This document shows, piece after piece, positions 1-7,793 of a stretch of DNA of 64,000 bases. Location of the stretch: NCBI GenBank assembly GCA_016722045.1, contig JADKGY010000001.1, positions 682,001 to 746,000 of the forward strand, read 5' to 3'. The notes beneath the pieces are model-generated. The model searched no databases. It worked only from the letters and a program-made list of their open reading frames with translations, and was not told the origin of the DNA. Made by a program: the position numbers and the translations under genes. Numbering within the stretch: the stretch's first letter is position 1; every line of letters starts with the position of its first letter. The DNA is from Candidatus Opimibacter skivensis. Lineage in GTDB: Bacteria > Bacteroidota > Bacteroidia > Chitinophagales > Saprospiraceae.

Positions 1-715
1 CGGCAAGCCCAAATCCTGTGACATCTGTCATCGCCGATACTCCGGTAATCTTCCCGAGCTGCTTTCCTACTTTATTTAGCCTGGTCATCACGCGCACAGC
101 CTTTTCGGCGTCACCGACATTAATAATTCCTTTCTTCTCGGCTGTCGTCAATATTCCGATGCCCAATGGCTTTGTCAGAAAAATTAAATCTCCTGGTTTA
201 GCACCTCCGTTTTTCTTAATGTTCCGGATATCAACCCGACCGGTAACCGCAAGGCCAAAGATGGGTTCTGGTGAATCAATGCTATGACCACCCGCTAATG
301 GAATACCTGCTTCAATACATGTCAATTGAGCACCATTCACTACTCTTCCTGCAATTTCAGGATTGAGCACACTAACAGGCCAGCCCAGAATGGCAACAGC
401 CATCAAAGGAGTCCCGCCCATCGCATAAATATCACTGATCGCATTCGTAGCAGCTATTCGCCCAAAGGTCTCCGGATCATCAACAATCGGCATGAAAAAA
501 TCTGTTGTGCTGATTATTGCAGTCCCGTCCCCAAGATCCATGACAGCAGCATCATCACGCTGTGCATTGCCTACCAGGAGTGAAGAATACTTTGTTGTAT
601 CCTTAGCTACATGTCCTAAAATGGAATCCAGGATCGCAGGTGAGATTTTGCATCCGCATCCGGCACCATGACTATATTGAGTAAGCTTTATTTGTTCGAC
701 GATGTGATTCATCAT
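1..715 (-). CDS. selD: Selenide, water dikinase (selenophosphate synthase), 3' part cut by window edge
   Basis: Makes selenophosphate from selenide and ATP, the selenium donor for tRNA selenation and selenocysteine. The reading frame starts at ATG 715 (or the next ATG at 712) and runs off the left edge after about 238 codons; the family is usually about 345 residues, so roughly the C-terminal third is missing. Near the N-terminus it has the motif SHGAGCGCK; counted from the ATG at 712, Cys19 and Lys22 align with the catalytic Cys17 and Lys20 of the E. coli enzyme. The position is a normal Cys codon, not UGA, so this is the Cys form. Aspartate-rich nucleotide-binding stretches such as DDAAVMDLGDG and TTDFF follow. 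It lies 61 nt downstream of selU on the same strand, so the two are probably one transcript. Identification is firm; only the missing end is unseen. Confidence 0.95.
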   Translation of the reverse strand, partial: MMNHIVEQIKLTQYSHGAGCGCKISPAILDSILGHVAKDTTKYSSLLVGNAQRDDAAVMDLGDGTAIISTTDFFMPIVDDPETFGRIAATNAISDIYAMGGTPLMAVAILGWPVSVLNPEIAGRVVNGAQLTCIEAGIPLAGGHSIDSPEPIFGLAVTGRVDIRNIKKNGGAKPGDLIFLTKPLGIGILTTAEKKGIINVGDAEKAVRVMTRLNKVGKQLGKITGVSAMTDVTGFGLA

Positions 716-776
716 TCATTACTAATTTACTTAAGTAAATCTACGTAAAATGCTATAAATAAGGCATTTAATCTTA

Positions 777-1799
777 TTAATTTCTTAATATGGAGTCCGT
801 TGTTCCAGAGATATCGATGCAATTCTGAAAATGAATGATACGATCCTTATTCCAATGCTCCACCTGGAAAGCATAGGCCTTATCATAATACCATAAAGCA
901 ATTGATGCAGCTTTTCTTAAATCACCATCGGACAACGCCTGAATGGCATTCTTATATTCAAGGCCTCCCAATCTCTCCCGAATCTTATCAAATGATTCTT
1001 TAAGTATTTCAGTTGTTGCCGGATCTGAATAATATCGAAGCACCCTGTTCAACCTGATTTCTTTATCAACTTCAACATTAAACAATATTGAGGTTTTCAT
1101 TTTCCGCCAAAGTCCATCAGGCACATATACTTTACCAATACTTTTGGATTCATTCTCAAGCCATATAGGTTGAGTTCTGTCCATAGATAGAAAAGCCATG
1201 AACAGATTATTTTCAAATTGCTCATTTGAAGGTTGGTCTTCCTCTCCTATCGAACCAAACGCACTTCCTTTATGATTTGCCAGATTCTCCAGATCGATGA
1301 CCTGATGACCTCTGGTGTGAAGTTCTTTGAGAACTTCCGTTTTACCAGAACCTGTAAATCCACCAAGGATTTTTAACTCGTTCGGAATAGAATTGAAATA
1401 TGTAATTGCAGAATTCCTGAAACTTTTATAACCCCCTTCGAGCCTTTTGGAGGATATACCAGAGAAATTGAATAACCATTGCACAGATTCACTTCTCTTC
1501 CCTCCCCGCCAGCAATGGATGAGTGTCTCCTTTTTTACATCCGTTACATATGGGGCTGCCTGTTCTAAGAGGAGATTCATTTTGGAACCAGCTATATCAA
1601 GGCCCTCCTTCATAGCCGCATCAGGACTTACTTGTTTGTACAGCGTCCCTACCCTTGCCCTTTCTTCATCAGAAAATAAAGGAATATTAATAGCCCCGGG
1701 AATATGACCAGCCTGAAATTCCAAAGGAGACCTGACATCAACTATCACCCAGCTGTCCATATCCGGCAACACCTCTTCTATCTTTACCACTTCGTTCAT
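777..1799 (-). CDS. selU: tRNA 2-selenouridine synthase
   Basis: Uses selenophosphate to convert 2-thiouridine at the wobble position of certain tRNAs to 2-selenouridine (SelU/MnmH/YbbB). The N-terminal rhodanese domain carries the catalytic cysteine in HCWRGGKRS (about residue 96), followed by a P-loop domain with GFTGSGKT (about 147-154), the order expected for this family. The length of 340 residues is normal. A TTG at 1808 extends the frame by three codons, but ATG 1799 is preferred: a TATCTTTG box (TAnnTTTG type) lies at 1813-1806 and would put the transcription start next to this ATG, implying a very short leader. The neighbour selD supplies its substrate. No second selenoprotein machinery is visible in the window. 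Confidence 0.94.
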   Translation of the reverse strand: MNEVVKIEEVLPDMDSWVIVDVRSPLEFQAGHIPGAINIPLFSDEERARVGTLYKQVSPDAAMKEGLDIAGSKMNLLLEQAAPYVTDVKKETLIHCWRGGKRSESVQWLFNFSGISSKRLEGGYKSFRNSAITYFNSIPNELKILGGFTGSGKTEVLKELHTRGHQVIDLENLANHKGSAFGSIGEEDQPSNEQFENNLFMAFLSMDRTQPIWLENESKSIGKVYVPDGLWRKMKTSILFNVEVDKEIRLNRVLRYYSDPATTEILKESFDKIRERLGGLEYKNAIQALSDGDLRKAASIALWYYDKAYAFQVEHWNKDRIIHFQNCIDISGTTDSILRN

Positions 1800-1825
1800 C
1801 AGGGTCAAAGATACACGCCTCTTAA

Positions 1826-1856
1826 ATGAAAAAAGGAAGCTAACTTCTTAGCTTCC
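1826..1856 (-). terminator. Rho-independent terminator, minus strand
   Basis: A perfect 9-bp stem (GGAAGCTAA at 1835-1843, TTAGCTTCC at 1848-1856) with a four-base loop is followed, reading the minus strand, by a run of six T. It stands just upstream of selU and more than 400 nt after the exonuclease stop at 2277, so it would end either a long 3' untranslated region of the engB-acyltransferase-exonuclease transcript or a separate short RNA. Confidence 0.7.
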
Positions 1857-2276
1857 GTTAACAAAAGACCAGATTAGTATGAAAAAAACTCTACTTTCCT
1901 TATAATCAGAATTGCTTAATGAATTCTGCTTAGGAAACGTTTGAGTATCCTATAATGATACAACAGATGGCCTTAGTCCGACTTTCAATCTACTAATGAA
2001 TGTTATTTCTCGACAGGCGTCAAATAAAGTTATGCAAAGGAAAAATGAATTAACCTGCGGTCGAAAAAATGTCCGGAAAAAATTAATCATGTGGTCATGA
2101 TCACGTAAATATTCTCTGACTTTAAAAAGCTTGACTAAACAATAAACAAAAGCTTGACTAAACATTAACCAAAAGTTGGACTAAATAATCAATGAAAAAC
2201 CAGACTGAACATTAGAGTTATGGTTGTATTCCATTTGTTTCCTTTCCTCCTTTCTTCCTTTCCTCCTTTCTTCCTT
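1857..2276. other. 420-bp intergenic region without a convincing gene
   Basis: The only frame of any length here (1950-2165, minus) has no recognisable features and no neighbour support. The stretch holds the degenerate 23-bp repeats at 2125-2217 and the polypyrimidine repeat at 2242-2278, and ends at the minus-strand terminator at 1826-1856. I found no TAnnTTTG box for the minus strand inside it, so a separate RNA gene is possible but not supported by a promoter. Confidence 0.5.
2125..2217. repeat. Four degenerate tandem copies of a ~23-bp unit
   Basis: Copies begin at 2125, 2148, 2171 and 2195. The first two share AAAAGCTTGACTAAACA and differ only near their ends. The third keeps AAAAG-TTGGACTAAA and the fourth AAAA--CAGACTGAACATTA, so divergence increases towards the exonuclease gene. 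The units are not separated by spacers, which rules out a CRISPR array. Confidence 0.7.
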
Positions 2277-2278
2277 TC
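2242..2278. repeat. Polypyrimidine tandem repeat, 16-bp unit
   Basis: CTTTCCTCCTTTCTTC occurs twice head to tail (2242-2257, 2258-2273) and is followed by CTTTC. The tract is pure pyrimidine on the plus strand and overlaps the stop codon of the exonuclease gene (2277-2279). Confidence 0.85.
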
Positions 2279-2819
2279 AATATTGCCACCTATCGAGATA
2301 TTGTAAAAAGAGTTTCGTCGTATTAAAAGCATCATCAACGGCTCTGTGAGGTGAGCCTTCAAATTCAATGGATGAATATTCGAGCGCTTTCTGAAGTCCG
2401 ACTTCTTTAGACAATTGATATATTGAAGAATACTGTGCTTTGAGGTTAATGCTATTTGGTAAAAACCTGTCATCAATGTCGTGTGTCCGACATTCATCTT
2501 TGATGATCGACATATCTTTGTTGCCCCATGTGCAAATAAGCTGAGGATGATCGTGCCCCTCGAGCCATTCCTGAAAATCCGGAAAAACGATGTCGAAACG
2601 TTTGGCTTTATTGATCTGATCTTGTTTGATCCCGGTTAGTTCCAGGCAATAAGCAGACAACCTGGGATGAGCTGTTGGTTTGATAAAACGTTGAAAGCTA
2701 TCAATCCAGTCACGGTAGCCATTTACACTATACGCGGCAAGTTCAATTATTTCCTGCTCCCGGTTCATATCATTACCCTGCCAGCATGTAGCCTCAAGGT
2801 CCAGCACAATAAATGTCAT
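2277..2819 (-). CDS. DEDDh 3'-5' exonuclease, ERI1/KapD-like
   Basis: A 180-residue single-domain exonuclease of the DnaQ-like fold. Motif I is FIVLDLEATCW at residues 3-13 (Asp and Glu metal ligands), motif II lies around WGNKDMSI, and motif III is HRAVDDAFNT near residue 158 with the His and Asp of the DEDDh type. Such proteins trim RNA or DNA 3' ends; the ATCW form of motif I is typical of the ERI1/KapD branch, which favours RNA, but the substrate is not certain. It is the last gene of a minus-strand run, 13 nt after the acyltransferase. The stop codon falls inside a polypyrimidine repeat. Confidence 0.88.
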   Translation of the reverse strand: MTFIVLDLEATCWQGNDMNREQEIIELAAYSVNGYRDWIDSFQRFIKPTAHPRLSAYCLELTGIKQDQINKAKRFDIVFPDFQEWLEGHDHPQLICTWGNKDMSIIKDECRTHDIDDRFLPNSINLKAQYSSIYQLSKEVGLQKALEYSSIEFEGSPHRAVDDAFNTTKLFLQYLDRWQY

Positions 2820-2832
2820 GTTCTGATCTGGA

Positions 2833-4563
2833 TTATACCTGCTCTTCTAGTTTTTCATGGGCCTCAAGGATTTTTTCCTGATCCCAGCTGATCATATTCT
2901 CAATCTCGTATCCTGCAAGCCTGTTATGATAATAATAAACAAGAGATGGATTTTTGGGTAAAATATTTTCTTTATTTCCAAATTTGAGCGGAAGTATTGC
3001 ATGAAAAGTGCCTAAATGTTTGATACCATGCCGAATAACTTCATCCAAAGGCAACGTATGTAATTCTGTCTGCAACCGGATCTCCCCTTTCTTCTCCATT
3101 TCTTTCAATACAACTAGAAACTTATCAAATGTTTCTTTAAAAAGTGGAAGTGGAATGGAAAGTAAATCAACAGGTAACCGAAGCAAGGCATATAAATCCA
3201 TAGAGGGATGAATCTTTCGCATCAATTCAAAAGCTGTAAAAGCCGCGAGATGACTTGTCAGCACAACATAATATCGTTGATAATTATCAACAACTTTTTC
3301 AGCGAGCTTCCGCGTATACACGGATTCGCGCTGACGGTTCGCTTCAATCTTTCCATGCAGCGAAAAGAATTCTCTGATGTCAACTTCCATACCGCGGTCA
3401 TCAACACTATGTGCATCTTTATCCAGCCGGTATCCCAATACATCCATGGGTTCGCCAAAAGACAGATGAATCTCACTGGCCTGAGAAAAGAATTTCCATG
3501 AAAAAGATAAAATACTTTTTATCGTGAGTGCCTTCCTTCTGGAACCTACATACTTCTCTTCGCCTGTTGATTTCAGATGGCTATTGATCAGGGTCTGCGC
3601 TTCTAAAGTACAGTGATACCCGATGATCAATGGAACTACAATTATCTTTTGTGTTCCTCCTGTTTGATAAATAGATCGTTGTGCAGAAAGCAATGAATTG
3701 AGCAAACCGTATTTCAATTCTCTTTCAATTTCCCCTGACCTTGAACGTGTTCCACCGGGAAAGAACAAGCTATTCGTACCACGCTCCAACATCACCTGGG
3801 ACATTATCTTAAGACTATCCAGGTAAATCGGGTTTTTCTTTCGCCTGTCTACACGATAAGCTCCTAGTCTTGTCATGTAGAAAGCAAAGATTTCGGATTC
3901 ATACAAATTGAGTCCTGCACCATATGAGAATGCCGGAAGGCCAACTACAGCATCCAGGGCATAGCCGATCATGATGCTGTCAAGATTGGACAAATGTGTA
4001 GGAAGGATCACAACTGTTCCATGCTTGAACATTCCCCTCACTTTGTCCACATCACCATGAATTCTTAATCGTTCATACAACTCCAGTTTCGTACTCCATA
4101 GCCTGCGGAATTTTTTACTTGCCGCGGCATTAAGTAATCGCTTAAAGAATATGGTAAGGAATTTCCTGGCAAAGAGAAAGGTACTCTCTTTGAAATTGCC
4201 TGCGATCTCTTGTGTGTAACGATGAACGATTCTTTTTAGTAGCTCAGTATTATTCTGAAGTTGTTGTTCCGCACGAAGCTTTTCATTTCCGGTGACTTCA
4301 TTCCGGACTCTTTTCCAGAATTGAGCTTCATTCGGTGGATCAACTTTCCAGGGTGTCTCCTTGAGACGGATTAATTCAAGGTAGCTTACTCGTGAGATAA
4401 GATCACCGATTCGTTCACCATGTTTTTCAAGGATATGATCTACAGTCTGTGTATCCACAGTATTGATAAGCCCCTCTCTGTCCTCATAGAGCTTGTGAAT
4501 TGGCCAATCCCTGATCTCAGGGACAAGAGGCGGGTATATAGTGGTTGTCGTTTTCTTTTTCAA
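2833..4563 (-). CDS. Glycerophosphate/lysophosphatidate acyltransferase family protein (PlsB/PlsC-like)
   Basis: A 576-residue acyltransferase of the PlsC-like superfamily that probably acylates a glycerophospholipid precursor at the membrane. The catalytic H(x4)D motif is HLSNLD at 190-195, and the phosphate-binding block FFPGGTRSRSG is at 268-278. Long helical N- and C-terminal extensions make it much bigger than a typical PlsC (about 240 residues) and closer to PlsB in size. The start is a TTG at 4563 overlapping the TGA stop of engB (TTGA), with no alternative ATG near the N-terminus, so translation is probably coupled. Exact acceptor (glycerol-3-phosphate or 1-acyl derivative) cannot be told from the sequence alone. 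Confidence 0.85.
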   Translation of the reverse strand: MKKKTTTTIYPPLVPEIRDWPIHKLYEDREGLINTVDTQTVDHILEKHGERIGDLISRVSYLELIRLKETPWKVDPPNEAQFWKRVRNEVTGNEKLRAEQQLQNNTELLKRIVHRYTQEIAGNFKESTFLFARKFLTIFFKRLLNAAASKKFRRLWSTKLELYERLRIHGDVDKVRGMFKHGTVVILPTHLSNLDSIMIGYALDAVVGLPAFSYGAGLNLYESEIFAFYMTRLGAYRVDRRKKNPIYLDSLKIMSQVMLERGTNSLFFPGGTRSRSGEIERELKYGLLNSLLSAQRSIYQTGGTQKIIVVPLIIGYHCTLEAQTLINSHLKSTGEEKYVGSRRKALTIKSILSFSWKFFSQASEIHLSFGEPMDVLGYRLDKDAHSVDDRGMEVDIREFFSLHGKIEANRQRESVYTRKLAEKVVDNYQRYYVVLTSHLAAFTAFELMRKIHPSMDLYALLRLPVDLLSIPLPLFKETFDKFLVVLKEMEKKGEIRLQTELHTLPLDEVIRHGIKHLGTFHAILPLKFGNKENILPKNPSLVYYYHNRLAGYEIENMISWDQEKILEAHEKLEEQV

Positions 4564-5183
4564 AGGGCTTGCCTTGTAAAAATAGTATTGATGCTTTGGA
4601 TATACTTCAAAATGTCCACTCGTCCTGACTTTGTGATGCTACTGGTGACAATGTATGGCGGTAATACCTCCCATTCCTTCAAAACCTCCTGCTTGTAAGC
4701 TTCAAGAGCATTATCAAGTTCCTGGGGCTTCAGCTTATCTGACTTCGTGAATAATATACAAAAAGGTACTTTTTTAGACCCCAGGTAACTCATAAATTCC
4801 CGGTCATTGTCCATCCTGGGATGGCGAATATCCAATAAAAGAAACGTACACATGAGATTTTCTCTGGAAACAACATAGTTATCTATCATCGTTGACCATT
4901 GCCCCCTGGTAGATTTCGAAATCTGGGCATAACCATAGCCTGGGAGATCGGCTATAATCCATTCGGGATTTTCCATAACCTTAAATAAATTGATGGACTG
5001 CGTTTTCCCCGGCTTCCTGGAGGTACGAGCGATTTCATTCTGAAGGGTGACCAGATTGATGATTGAGGACTTTCCCACGTTGGATCGCCCGATAAAGCAG
5101 TATTCAGGCAAATCCATCACTGGGCATTGCCGGACATCTTTATAACTGCCAAGATATTGAACGTGTAGTGGCTTATCCTCCAT
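4560..5183 (-). CDS. engB: Ribosome biogenesis GTPase EngB/YsxC
   Basis: An essential GTPase of the TrmE-Era-EngA-EngB group, needed for assembly of the large ribosomal subunit. The G1 loop is GRSNVGKSS at 32-40, G3 is DLPGYGY, and G4 is TKSDK, all intact; 207 residues is the normal length. It is the first gene of the minus-strand run engB > acyltransferase > exonuclease and overlaps the next start codon by 3 nt. The short gap to the divergent gene at 5316 must hold its promoter. Confidence 0.96.
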   Translation of the reverse strand: MEDKPLHVQYLGSYKDVRQCPVMDLPEYCFIGRSNVGKSSIINLVTLQNEIARTSRKPGKTQSINLFKVMENPEWIIADLPGYGYAQISKSTRGQWSTMIDNYVVSRENLMCTFLLLDIRHPRMDNDREFMSYLGSKKVPFCILFTKSDKLKPQELDNALEAYKQEVLKEWEVLPPYIVTSSITKSGRVDILKYIQSINTIFTRQAL

Positions 5184-5266
5184 TAAATTGAGTTATAAAG
5201 TATTAAATCGAGGTTAAATTTACTACTCCCTGCGTAGTGGATGTAATGGTTGACGAAATAAGGCGT

Positions 5267-5274
5267 TACTTTTG
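5267..5274 (+). promoter_or_regulatory. Candidate -7 box (TAnnTTTG)
   Basis: TACTTTTG matches the Bacteroidota -7 consensus TAnnTTTG exactly and lies 42 nt before ATG 5316. No good TTTG/TTG -33 element is visible 19-21 nt upstream, which lowers confidence. Confidence 0.35.
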
Positions 5275-5315
5275 ATATAGCGAAATACCCTTCTCTAATG
5301 AATTGCATAAACACC

Positions 5316-5951
5316 ATGAGGTTACTTTCGATTTTAATTTCGTTTGTTTTGTTCAGTCAGCTTGCCTACGCACAGGTTCGGCCGGGAATTAAATTTGGGT
5401 TATCCACACCCGATATCTCACCTAAAGATTTTATCATCTCAGATGATCATGGCGTTCAATACTATCACATTTTCGTTGAAAATGCCCGATATGGTGTCCA
5501 TGCGGGTGCATTTATACAAATGCAAATGGGTGGCTTCTTCATTCAGCCTGAGATCGTTTATAACTCTTCGAGCATTGATTATCGCCTCGATTCTCTTTTA
5601 AATAGTGATGATGGCAAAACCATAATCAGAGATTCATACAAGAATATTGATTTCCCGATAATCCTTGGCCTTAAGGTTGGAGCCGTAAGATTAGGAGCGG
5701 GTCCTGTTGGCCATATTTTTGTAAATAACAGCGGAGGATTTGGGGACTATCCAAATTTCAAAGCTTTTTTTGATGATCTGACCTGGGGATATCAGGCCGG
5801 AATTGGCCTTGATCTATGGAAATTGCATATCGACGCACGCTATGAGGGAAATTTTTCCACTCTGGGTGATTATATAACTTTCTTTGGTAAGAAATTCGAT
5901 TTTGATACTAAGAATAATAGATTAATCGCTTCAATCGGGTTTTCATTCTGA
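5316..5951 (+). CDS. Outer-membrane beta-barrel protein, PorT-like family
   Basis: About 211 residues with a clear signal peptide ending in LAYAQ, followed by alternating aromatic/glycine strands typical of small eight-stranded barrels (for example FIQPEIVYNSSS, AGIGLDLWKLHIDARYEGN) and a C-terminal strand ending in aromatic residues (ASIGFSF). This pattern is common among Bacteroidota proteins annotated as PorT family. ATG 5298 gives a six-residue longer frame; 5316 is preferred because it places the basic residue directly before the hydrophobic signal core. Function within the outer membrane is unknown. The next gene downstream is a second barrel protein. Confidence 0.75.
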   Translation: MRLLSILISFVLFSQLAYAQVRPGIKFGLSTPDISPKDFIISDDHGVQYYHIFVENARYGVHAGAFIQMQMGGFFIQPEIVYNSSSIDYRLDSLLNSDDGKTIIRDSYKNIDFPIILGLKVGAVRLGAGPVGHIFVNNSGGFGDYPNFKAFFDDLTWGYQAGIGLDLWKLHIDARYEGNFSTLGDYITFFGKKFDFDTKNNRLIASIGFSF

Positions 5952-6125
5952 TATTTTACCGGTTTCCCCTATTTTGTTTTTAACACGTTTCCGTTTCGAC
6001 TGATAAAGTATAGTCTTTATACTTAATATTTAAAACTTTGCAAACCAAACCCTGTTTCAATTTCGTTATATTGTTTAAGAATAGTACAGTATTTGAAGAG
6101 AACCCATTACATTAATCCAACTACC

Positions 6126-6782
6126 ATGAAAAAATTACTTTTTGCAACAATCACATTTATTATCCTTTCGACATACTCAGCTCAAGGCCAAAATCTGGTG
6201 ATGACCTTTTCGACAGGCGCTTCCCCTCAACAATCCCCTGCTACACATTTTATTTTTGTAAACCGCTCTTCACCAAGAGATGAATTCACGTTTGACCTTG
6301 CTGAAGTAAAAGCTTCATATTTTATAGGTTTCGGAGCAAAATATGACCTTAAACCTTTTTTCCTTGCAGCTGAAGCCCAATACAATAAAAGAGAATATGT
6401 CTACAATATCGCTTATACATTTCCAGGTTTCGGACGGTCTGAACAAAAACAATTGTTGACAGAATCCATGAATGTTATCAACGTACCACTTTCATTAGGA
6501 GTTGATCTTGGAGTTGTCGATGTGACAAGCGGGTTTCTTCCACAGATCATTATCTCTCAGTCTACAGACCTCAATAACCTTGAAGGATACAATCAGAATC
6601 TTAAGTGGCTGCGTTTCGGCTGGCATACCGGTCTTGCTGCCAATATCGGAGATCTGCGTTTAGGTGTAAGCATGCAGATGGATTTTAATAATTATGCCGA
6701 CCATGCGTTCATTAGAAAACAAAACTTATCCCTGCAGGGAAGATCGACCCGAATGCTGGGAACACTGAGTTATCAGTTTTAA
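6126..6782 (+). CDS. Outer-membrane beta-barrel protein
   Basis: A 218-residue predicted barrel: signal peptide MKKLLFATITFIIL...SAQGQ, then regular beta-strand segments (YFIGFGAKYDLKPFFLAAEAQY, FGWHTGLAANIGDLRLGVS) and a C-terminal strand GTLSYQF. It resembles the preceding gene in architecture but not closely in sequence. A TTG at 6093 would add 11 residues in front of the signal peptide; ATG 6126 is the natural start. It ends at a strong bidirectional terminator shared with the convergent gene at 6850. Confidence 0.7.
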   Translation: MKKLLFATITFIILSTYSAQGQNLVMTFSTGASPQQSPATHFIFVNRSSPRDEFTFDLAEVKASYFIGFGAKYDLKPFFLAAEAQYNKREYVYNIAYTFPGFGRSEQKQLLTESMNVINVPLSLGVDLGVVDVTSGFLPQIIISQSTDLNNLEGYNQNLKWLRFGWHTGLAANIGDLRLGVSMQMDFNNYADHAFIRKQNLSLQGRSTRMLGTLSYQF

Positions 6783-6798
6783 TAAAATATTCACTTGC

Positions 6799-6837
6799 AT
6801 AAAAAAACCGGGAGACATCATCTTCCGGTTTTTTTAT
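6799..6837. terminator. Bidirectional rho-independent terminator
   Basis: A7CCGG at 6801-6811 pairs perfectly with CCGGT7 at 6825-6835 around a 13-nt loop. T-runs are present on both strands, so it can end both the barrel gene (plus) and the convergent gene at 6850 (minus). Confidence 0.85.
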
Positions 6838-6849
6838 GTATTTGTGTAT

Positions 6850-7632
6850 TCAATTCATATGAACGAGCAAAAGAGCTGCGGATAATTGATCCATGGCCTT
6901 TGAATTGAGCTTATCATGCAGAAGCCTGATCGTTTCCTTTGATCGACTTTCAGTCCAGGCCGCCAATTGTTTATTTTTTCCCTTTTGCATTTTAGATTCG
7001 AAATACTCTCTGGCTTTCTCGGTAATATTCCTAAGATACTGCTCATAATCATGTCTTGTTTTTTCGGCGCCCTTACGAAGAATGGATATTAAAAAACGAT
7101 TTCCATTGTACGTTCGTATATCCTCTTCAAGATCTTCGATATCATCGTGGATTTCTGTGATCATGTCGTAATACCACCAGGCTTTTTCCTTCCATAAATT
7201 TTCAAGATCCTGATGTGCTTTATAGATGAGGTGCCTGATCAGTCTCACATCACACGATTTGGTAGTGTAAAAGGTTTTAAAAGAAACACTTGTCGGCCAA
7301 ATATCTTTACGGCAATCCCATTCAATCTGCTGGTATTCTTTAATCTCAGTCACCAGAGAAGCAATCTGCTTTTTCTTATAACCCATGTGATGCAGTGACT
7401 CATTAATAGCATCCCAATACGCTTTCAAATCTTTCTTGTGAATATCCCATTGACTTTCAAGATACCCATCCAGCATATAAATCTGGTACTGAACATCGAT
7501 AAGTTGATTGGTGAATTTCAAATCCTTTGACATATTGCTAAGACCAAGCAAATCCGTCAGCCTGCGGTATGCAAACAATTCCTTTATTTTCCCTTTTGTC
7601 TCTTCTTCTGCAGGGTATTTTTTTGTAGTCAT
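6850..7632 (-). CDS. Unrecognised helical protein
   Basis: A 260-residue protein I do not recognise. It has no signal peptide or membrane segment, is rich in Lys, Glu, Trp and Tyr, and reads as largely alpha-helical, with likely coiled-coil stretches around EIHDDIEDLEEDI (about residues 161-173) and the Lys/Glu-rich segment after it. There are no obvious catalytic motifs. Codon use and length suggest a real gene; it starts with ATG and stands alone between a terminator at its 3' end and the T9SS cargo gene upstream. It could be a cytoplasmic scaffold or a nucleic-acid-binding protein, but this is guesswork. Confidence 0.65.
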   Translation of the reverse strand: MTTKKYPAEEETKGKIKELFAYRRLTDLLGLSNMSKDLKFTNQLIDVQYQIYMLDGYLESQWDIHKKDLKAYWDAINESLHHMGYKKKQIASLVTEIKEYQQIEWDCRKDIWPTSVSFKTFYTTKSCDVRLIRHLIYKAHQDLENLWKEKAWWYYDMITEIHDDIEDLEEDIRTYNGNRFLISILRKGAEKTRHDYEQYLRNITEKAREYFESKMQKGKNKQLAAWTESRSKETIRLLHDKLNSKAMDQLSAALLLVHMN

Positions 7633-7793
7633 AAATTGTTTATAAAGTAGTGTGCTTTTCTAAAATCGAAAAAAATACATTCAAAATCTATCACCGAGAA
7701 CTTATGAATGTTTACTTCTAAAGTAATATCTCCCGGACACATTAATGATCATAACAGCAGTAATTTTTCTTGCTCCAATAACCAGATCACTAA

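Noticed and set aside
1950..2165. 71-codon minus-strand frame in the gap before the 23-bp repeats
   Set aside because: Low complexity, no domain or neighbour support, and it overlaps the repeat array.
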